Position numbers and translations under genes: made by a program. Of a stretch of 12,011 nucleotides of DNA, positions 7,925-12,011 are shown one piece after another; positions within the stretch are counted from its first letter, which is position 1, and the number at the start of each line of letters is the position of its first letter. The stretch lies in contig PWPY01000047.1 of NCBI GenBank assembly GCA_003558575.1, forward strand, positions 1 to 12,011. The letters run 5' to 3'. The notes under the pieces were generated by a model, which saw nothing but the letters and a program-made list of their open reading frames with translations, ran no database searches and was not told where the DNA came from. This DNA comes from Desulfonatronovibrio sp. GTDB lineage: Bacteria > Desulfobacterota > Desulfovibrionia > Desulfovibrionales > Desulfonatronovibrionaceae.

Positions 7925-9274
7925 ATGACAAACAGCAGCATTGATCATTCAGCTTTTCAGGAAAGATTAACCTCCAGAGTGGGGCAGTTTGATCTCTCAG
8001 GCAAAACTCTGCTCATTCCAGAAATGGCTTCCCTGGGTTCCAGATTTCTGGCTGCCGGATTTCGGGCATATGGAGTGCCTGCCAAGGTCATGGAGACCTA
8101 TACCGGGTTAAATCTGGGCAAAGAGCTTACTTCAGGCAAGGAATGTTTCCCATGTCAGGTAACCCTAGGTGACATTCTTTACTTCCTGCGACAGGAAAAA
8201 AACCGCATGGGGGACAGCTTCAGGCCGGATAATTATGTCTATTTCATGCCTGAAGCAAACGGCCCGTGCAGGTTCGGCATGTACAACAAACTGCACCGCA
8301 TCATCCTGGACAAATTTCCCGAATTTGAAGATGTAGCCATCACTTACCTCTCCACAGCTGACGGATACCAGTCAACAGCAATACTACCCCCTGAAAAATC
8401 CAGGCTTTTCCGCAGACTTGCCTATGTAGCTACAATAATAGCTGATGTCATGGACAGGACAACCTGGAGGGTAAGACCTTATGAAAAAATTCCTGGTTCC
8501 ACAGATAAGTTCATGGAAGAAGCAACCCGGAAAATGGAAGAAGCCATAGAAAAAACAGGAGAAACAAGAGACTTCAGTTCTCTGTATTCAGTTTTATCTA
8601 ACATTGTGCAACAGGCCAAAAAACTTATGGACTCAGGTAAGTCCAGATTGCCGCGCATTGGCATTATCGGTGAAATCTATCTGAGGACCCATACCAGATC
8701 CAACCAGGATATCATCAGGGAAATCGAGTCTCATGGCGGGGAGGTTGTTGACGCATCTCTCGGAGAATGGATCAACTTTGTTACCTATTCCAATCTGAGG
8801 GAAACTAAGCGACAGTGGGCTCAGTCCTGGAAGTCCCTGGATATAAAAGGCCTTGTGGAGTCATCACGCAAATGGATGAGCAGCAGGATTGAAATTCAAT
8901 ACCAGCTCTGGCGCCAGAAACAGGCTTATGATCATGCTATGAAGCACTTGGATATCCAGGGCGATCATCCTGTTGATCTACTGGAAAAAAGACTGGATAA
9001 TGACAGGCTCTTTAATTTTGATATTGGGACCGAGGCAGCCATAAGCATTGGAGGGGCTTTAGAGTACGTGCATGAAAACTTCCACGGTGTGGTCAATGTT
9101 TTCCCTTTTACCTGTATGCCCAGCACCATCTGCTCGGCAATTCTCAAACCCATGCTTCTGGATAAAAAAATCCCATACTTAGATGCCCCATATGACGGCT
9201 CTATTCAGCCCAACCGGGACATCGCCATCAGAACATTCATGTATCAGGCGAAACAGAGACAGAACAAAAAGTGA
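7925..9274 (+). CDS. Activase-associated HgdB-like protein (C-terminal partner of the split activase)
   Basis: This encodes 449 residues, with the ATG 5 bases after the preceding stop, clearly in one operon. It resembles the C-terminal part of the roughly 1400-residue fused activase proteins of other anaerobes and is distantly like the HgdB/double-cubane component of 2-hydroxyacyl-CoA dehydratases. Probable iron-sulfur ligands are C74 and C77 (GKECFPCQ), C115 (NGPCRFGMY) and C397/C403 (FPFTCMPSTICSAI). PYDGSIQPNRD near the end is also family-like. There is no signal peptide and no membrane segment, so it is cytoplasmic. By analogy it would receive electrons from the tandem ATPase just upstream. 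Whether it is an enzyme itself or passes electrons on cannot be read from the sequence. The stop codon lies inside the terminator hairpin. Confidence 0.82.
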   Translation: MTNSSIDHSAFQERLTSRVGQFDLSGKTLLIPEMASLGSRFLAAGFRAYGVPAKVMETYTGLNLGKELTSGKECFPCQVTLGDILYFLRQEKNRMGDSFRPDNYVYFMPEANGPCRFGMYNKLHRIILDKFPEFEDVAITYLSTADGYQSTAILPPEKSRLFRRLAYVATIIADVMDRTTWRVRPYEKIPGSTDKFMEEATRKMEEAIEKTGETRDFSSLYSVLSNIVQQAKKLMDSGKSRLPRIGIIGEIYLRTHTRSNQDIIREIESHGGEVVDASLGEWINFVTYSNLRETKRQWAQSWKSLDIKGLVESSRKWMSSRIEIQYQLWRQKQAYDHAMKHLDIQGDHPVDLLEKRLDNDRLFNFDIGTEAAISIGGALEYVHENFHGVVNVFPFTCMPSTICSAILKPMLLDKKIPYLDAPYDGSIQPNRDIAIRTFMYQAKQRQNKK

Positions 9275-9304
9275 AAGCCCGCCGGAGGGGTGGCGGGCTT
9301 TCAC
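9266..9304. terminator. Bidirectional intrinsic terminator between the activase operon and glnA
   Basis: GTGAAAGCCCGCC (9271-9283) pairs perfectly with GGCGGGCTTTCAC (9292-9304), a 13-bp GC-rich stem with an 8-base loop. On the minus strand it is followed by TTTTT (plus-strand A run 9266-9270), suiting glnA. On the plus strand the stem ends in GGGCTTT, giving a short U-tract for the activase operon, whose TGA (9272-9274) is within the stem. Confidence 0.88.
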
Positions 9305-9348
9305 AGAACATAAGGCTACCTGACAATTTAGGAGGTGCGGTAGGTATT

Positions 9349-10695
9349 TTATAATACCGGCAGATACTTTTTGATCTCGTATTCAGTAATCTGAATCCGG
9401 TAGTTATCCCATTCAATAATTTTGTTATCAATAAACTTCTGGAAGATATGATCACCAAGAGCTTCTTTAACAACTGCGCTTTTTGAAAGTTCAGTAACCG
9501 CCTCAAAAAGACTTCCCGGAAGACTTTCAATCCCGTGTTTTTCCCTTTCCTGAACATTCATTTCAAAAATATCTTCTTCCACAGGTGCAGGAAGTTCATA
9601 ACCTGATTCAATACCTTTAAGACCGGCTGCCAGCATAGAAGCAAAGGCCAGATAAAGGTTGCAGGCTGGGTCAGGAGAACGCAGTTCCACTCTGGTTGCT
9701 GCTTCTTTTCCTGGCTTGTACATGGGCACTCGAACCAGAGAAGAACGGTTCCTTCTGGCCCAGGCTACATATACAGGGGCCTCGTAGCCGGGAACAAGGC
9801 GTTTATAGGAGTTAATCCACTGATTGCAGATGGCTGTAAGCTCTTTAGCATGACTGAGCAGACCAGCAATATACTGTTTACCTTCCACACTCAGGCTGAA
9901 ATCACCCTTGGAGTCAAAAAAAGCATTTTTGCCATTTTTGAAAAGAGACTGATGAACGTGCATACCGCTTCCGTTTTCCCCAAATAGAGGTTTGGGCATG
10001 AAGGTGGCGTAATAACCATGCTTACGGGCAATCTCCTTAACAATCACCTTGTAGGTGATGGCATTGTCTGCCATTTTCAAAGCTTCCTGATACCTGAGAT
10101 CAATTTCATGCTGACTCGGTGCTACTTCATGATGGCTGTACTCAACATCTATCCCCATTTTTTCAAGGGCAAAGATGATATCTCTACGAATGTCATTGGC
10201 CAGATCCAGAGGAGGAGCATCAAAATAACCGCCGACATCCAGGGTTTTGGGAGCTGTGGAATCTTCAAACAGGAAGAATTCCAGTTCTGGTCCTACATAA
10301 AAAGTATATCCTTTTTCTGCAGCCCTGGCCAGAGCCCTTTTAAGAACATAGCGACTGTCACCTTCATAAGGTGTTCCATCAGGATTAGTAATGTCACAGA
10401 ACATCCTGGCGACAGGTTTGTCCGAAGGCCTGTATGACAGAATCTGAAATGTGGTGGGATCAGGAAAAGCAACCATATCGCTTTCATGAATCCTGGAAAA
10501 ACCCTGAATGGATGATCCATCAAAACCCATACCTTCTTCAAAGGCTCCCTCAAGTTCGCTGGGAGTAACCTGAAAACTTTTAAGCGTACCCAGGACATCA
10601 ACAAACCAGAACTGGATAAAACTCACATTGTACTCTTTTACCGCCTTGACCACATCATCTGTATTTTTACAATTAAATACCGGAATGTCTGACAT
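9349..10695 (-). CDS. glnA: Glutamine synthetase type I (GSI-alpha)
   Basis: This encodes 448 residues. It makes glutamine from glutamate, ammonia and ATP as a cytoplasmic dodecamer. Signatures are GFDGSSIQGF (57-66), VGPELEFFLFE (134-144), KPLFGENGSGMHVHQSL (235-251) and ELRSPDPACNLYLAF (337-351). The 448-residue length, without the central insertion of GSI-beta, and R68 (matching the feedback Arg62 of the Bacillus enzyme) place it in GSI-alpha. At the position of the adenylylated Tyr of enterobacterial enzymes (KNLYDLPPEE) this protein has EDIFEM, with F377, so adenylylation is not expected. GGAGG (plus strand 10702-10706) lies 6 bases before the ATG. The gene follows glnD on the same strand after a 288-base gap and ends at the hairpin at 9266-9304. 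Confidence 0.97.
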   Translation of the reverse strand: MSDIPVFNCKNTDDVVKAVKEYNVSFIQFWFVDVLGTLKSFQVTPSELEGAFEEGMGFDGSSIQGFSRIHESDMVAFPDPTTFQILSYRPSDKPVARMFCDITNPDGTPYEGDSRYVLKRALARAAEKGYTFYVGPELEFFLFEDSTAPKTLDVGGYFDAPPLDLANDIRRDIIFALEKMGIDVEYSHHEVAPSQHEIDLRYQEALKMADNAITYKVIVKEIARKHGYYATFMPKPLFGENGSGMHVHQSLFKNGKNAFFDSKGDFSLSVEGKQYIAGLLSHAKELTAICNQWINSYKRLVPGYEAPVYVAWARRNRSSLVRVPMYKPGKEAATRVELRSPDPACNLYLAFASMLAAGLKGIESGYELPAPVEEDIFEMNVQEREKHGIESLPGSLFEAVTELSKSAVVKEALGDHIFQKFIDNKIIEWDNYRIQITEYEIKKYLPVL

Positions 10696-10983
10696 ATTCT
10701 GCCTCCAAAAAAGTTAAAGTTTGTAAAAAAACTGTATCTAACTACCTTGTTGTTATATCAGGCTGGCAAAATGATTCAGCTGGCCTGACAAATATCCATC
10801 TTAATGCTTATTACTAAATACACTTTTCAGGCCACAAGTAATTTTTTATTTAATATTAATATGTTATACAGAAATACTATTAGCAGACAGTTCCTGCTGC
10901 AATCAGATATTACAATTATGTAGAACAAAAAACTGCTCTCTTTGCATACTTTTACATTTTTGAAAAAACTGTTTGCATGGGGC
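10696..10983. other. glnD-glnA intergenic region, AT-rich, probable glnA control region
   Basis: No coding frame was recognised in this 288-base region. It is very AT-rich in its middle (about 10840-10920) and should hold the glnA promoter on the minus strand. I see no sigma54 -24/-12 pair and no strong sigma70 pair. The nearest candidate is a weak TTGCAG/TAGTAT pair with 17-base spacing (plus strand 10897-10902 and 10874-10879). It contains three AAAAAACTG copies and an inverted repeat TCAGGC/GCCTGA (10758-10763 and 10783-10788). No GC-rich terminator for glnD is evident. Confidence 0.45.
10925..10978. repeat. Repeated AAAAAACTG...TTTGCAT element upstream of glnA
   Basis: AAAAAACTG occurs at 10927-10935 and 10963-10971, each followed by TTTGCAT (10941-10947 and 10972-10978). 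A third AAAAAACTG without the TTTGCAT lies at 10726-10734. On the minus strand the paired units read ATGCAAA then CAGTTTTTT. They could be protein-binding sites or chance repeats in AT-rich DNA. Confidence 0.3.
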
Positions 10984-12011
10984 TCAAGTCAAGGCCTGGT
11001 GGATGTTTTTAATGAGGTCTTTACGATTATGAATGATTTTGGAGCCATGAGAACCTCTTACATGAAAAACATGCGTTGTCTGCTCCATATGGGTAGAAAT
11101 AACTGCGTGAGATATATCAAGCCCAAGCCTGCTCAGACACATGCATAGTTTGAGGGTCAGATATGGATGGCTTGGAGCGCTTATCTCCAGCATGGTATAA
11201 AAATCTGACGAATCATTATCAACACTTATGCGAAACCTGGAACCTGGACCTGGCTTAATATTATATCTGCCGCAGAGCTGTGCCATATCCCTGCTCCCAT
11301 CTAAAAAGGTCTGGATATCCTTTCTTACCTCACGCCAGACCTGTCCGGAATAGAGAGGATCAACAGGAGGACTGACTTTAAACATATCAACAGCGATTTT
11401 ATTATCCCAGGTATAAAAACCTGCAGAGTAAATCTGTATAGAATTCATTGCCAGTGCAGAAGCCACACAGGCCATAAGCCCTCTTCGATCATGGGTTGCC
11501 AAGGTAAGCTCCCAGAGTTCACCTCCATGCTCACATGTTTTTTCAGTCAGCAGAATAAAGTCCTGCTCACTCCCTCTGTACTTTTTTGAGGATCTGTACC
11601 GGGACATATTTTGAACCAGCTTGATATGCCTGATTATTTTGGCTACTGGAGTTTTAAGAAGGTATCGCTCAGGCAGATGTTCTATATAATTTTCCCACCA
11701 AGCCTGGTAATCCTGATGAGATCTGATTCTGTCCCTGACCATAGCCATCCGGTGTCCTGTATGATGTCCGGCCAGGATAGTTTTTTTCATGAGTCTTTCA
11801 GTTTTATGATACAGCATGGATAAAAGATTCTCTTTCCATGAACTCCAGATTCCCGGCCCTGTAGCCATGGAATCAGCATAACTCAACAATGCAAGGAGCT
11901 TGAGCCTGCGTATACTTCCCACTTGTCTGGCAAACTCAGCAACAACTTTCTCCTCATCCAGATCTTTCTTCAGTGCTGTACTGACCATGAGCAGGTGATT
12001 TTCAATCAGAA
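10984..12011 (-). CDS. glnD: Protein-PII uridylyltransferase GlnD, C-terminal part (partial)
   Basis: The open frame continues past the right edge, giving 341 residues here; GlnD is usually about 850-900. The first visible residues, LIENHLLMVSTALKKDL, match the HD domain region where family members read like HHLLM...A..RDL. LLALLSYADSMATGPGIWSSWK follows, the end of the HD (uridylyl-removing) domain. Two C-terminal ACT domains, which sense glutamine, follow: one around LWELTLATHDRRGLMACVAS and one around TMLEISAPSHPYLTLKLCMC. GlnD uridylylates PII protein when glutamine is low and removes the group when it is high. The nucleotidyltransferase domain lies outside the window. An ATG at 11988 is internal, not the start. 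It is on the same strand as glnA and 288 bases upstream of it. Confidence 0.93.
   Translation of the reverse strand, partial: LIENHLLMVSTALKKDLDEEKVVAEFARQVGSIRRLKLLALLSYADSMATGPGIWSSWKENLLSMLYHKTERLMKKTILAGHHTGHRMAMVRDRIRSHQDYQAWWENYIEHLPERYLLKTPVAKIIRHIKLVQNMSRYRSSKKYRGSEQDFILLTEKTCEHGGELWELTLATHDRRGLMACVASALAMNSIQIYSAGFYTWDNKIAVDMFKVSPPVDPLYSGQVWREVRKDIQTFLDGSRDMAQLCGRYNIKPGPGSRFRISVDNDSSDFYTMLEISAPSHPYLTLKLCMCLSRLGLDISHAVISTHMEQTTHVFHVRGSHGSKIIHNRKDLIKNIHQALT

Noticed and set aside
10018..10437. 139-codon plus-strand frame inside glnA
   Set aside because: It is antisense to highly conserved glutamine synthetase sequence and has no motif of its own.
10707..10983. Sigma54 (-24/-12) promoter for glnA
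   Set aside because: I searched both strands for GG-N10-GC in a TGGC...TTGC context; the near matches have spacings of 8, 11, 12 or 16.

Overview
The window reads as ordinary chromosomal DNA from an anaerobic, probably salt-adapted deltaproteobacterium, with a sulfate-reducing Desulfovibrionales-type organism most likely. That placement is an inference from gene content: a metX-metW pair, a LUD (lactate-utilisation type) protein, the ablA-ablB genes for the osmolyte N-epsilon-acetyl-beta-lysine, an oxygen-sensitive-looking acyl-CoA dehydratase activase system, and a GSI-alpha glutamine synthetase beside glnD. No phage, transposase, tRNA, rRNA or CRISPR array is visible.

Left part (1-2312). 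The last 33 codons of metX run into metW, two bases apart. A MOSC-domain gene follows whose reading frame is broken by a -1 shift at or near a run of seven A. A gene-free convergent gap (1370-1658) separates it from a minus-strand LUD-domain gene whose real start is an ATG at 2312 behind a GGAGG.

Middle part (2313-9304). A divergent intergenic region carries a plausible promoter for ablA (lysine 2,3-aminomutase), which overlaps ablB (beta-lysine acetyltransferase) by 11 bases. Together they make N-epsilon-acetyl-beta-lysine, a compatible solute. After 102 bases holding a good promoter and a palindromic operator-like site comes a two-gene unit. Its first gene encodes a 1008-residue protein with two complete HgdC/BcrA-type ATPase activase domains and a DUF2229-like region. 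Five bases later, the second encodes a 449-residue cysteine-bearing partner. No catalytic dehydratase gene lies beside them, so the target of this ATP-driven electron donor is unknown. A strong hairpin with T-tracts on both strands ends this unit and, from the other side, glnA.

Right part (9305-12011), minus strand. The 3' part of glnD (PII uridylyltransferase, HD tail and two ACT domains) runs in from the right edge. A 288-base AT-rich gap follows, then glnA. The synthetase has Phe where enterobacterial enzymes carry the adenylylated Tyr, so its control probably differs from the GlnD-GlnB-GlnE cascade.

The observations most worth following are the orphan activase pair with its operator-like promoter, the frameshifted MOSC gene, and a perfect 12-bp hairpin inside the acetyl-CoA-binding codons of ablB.
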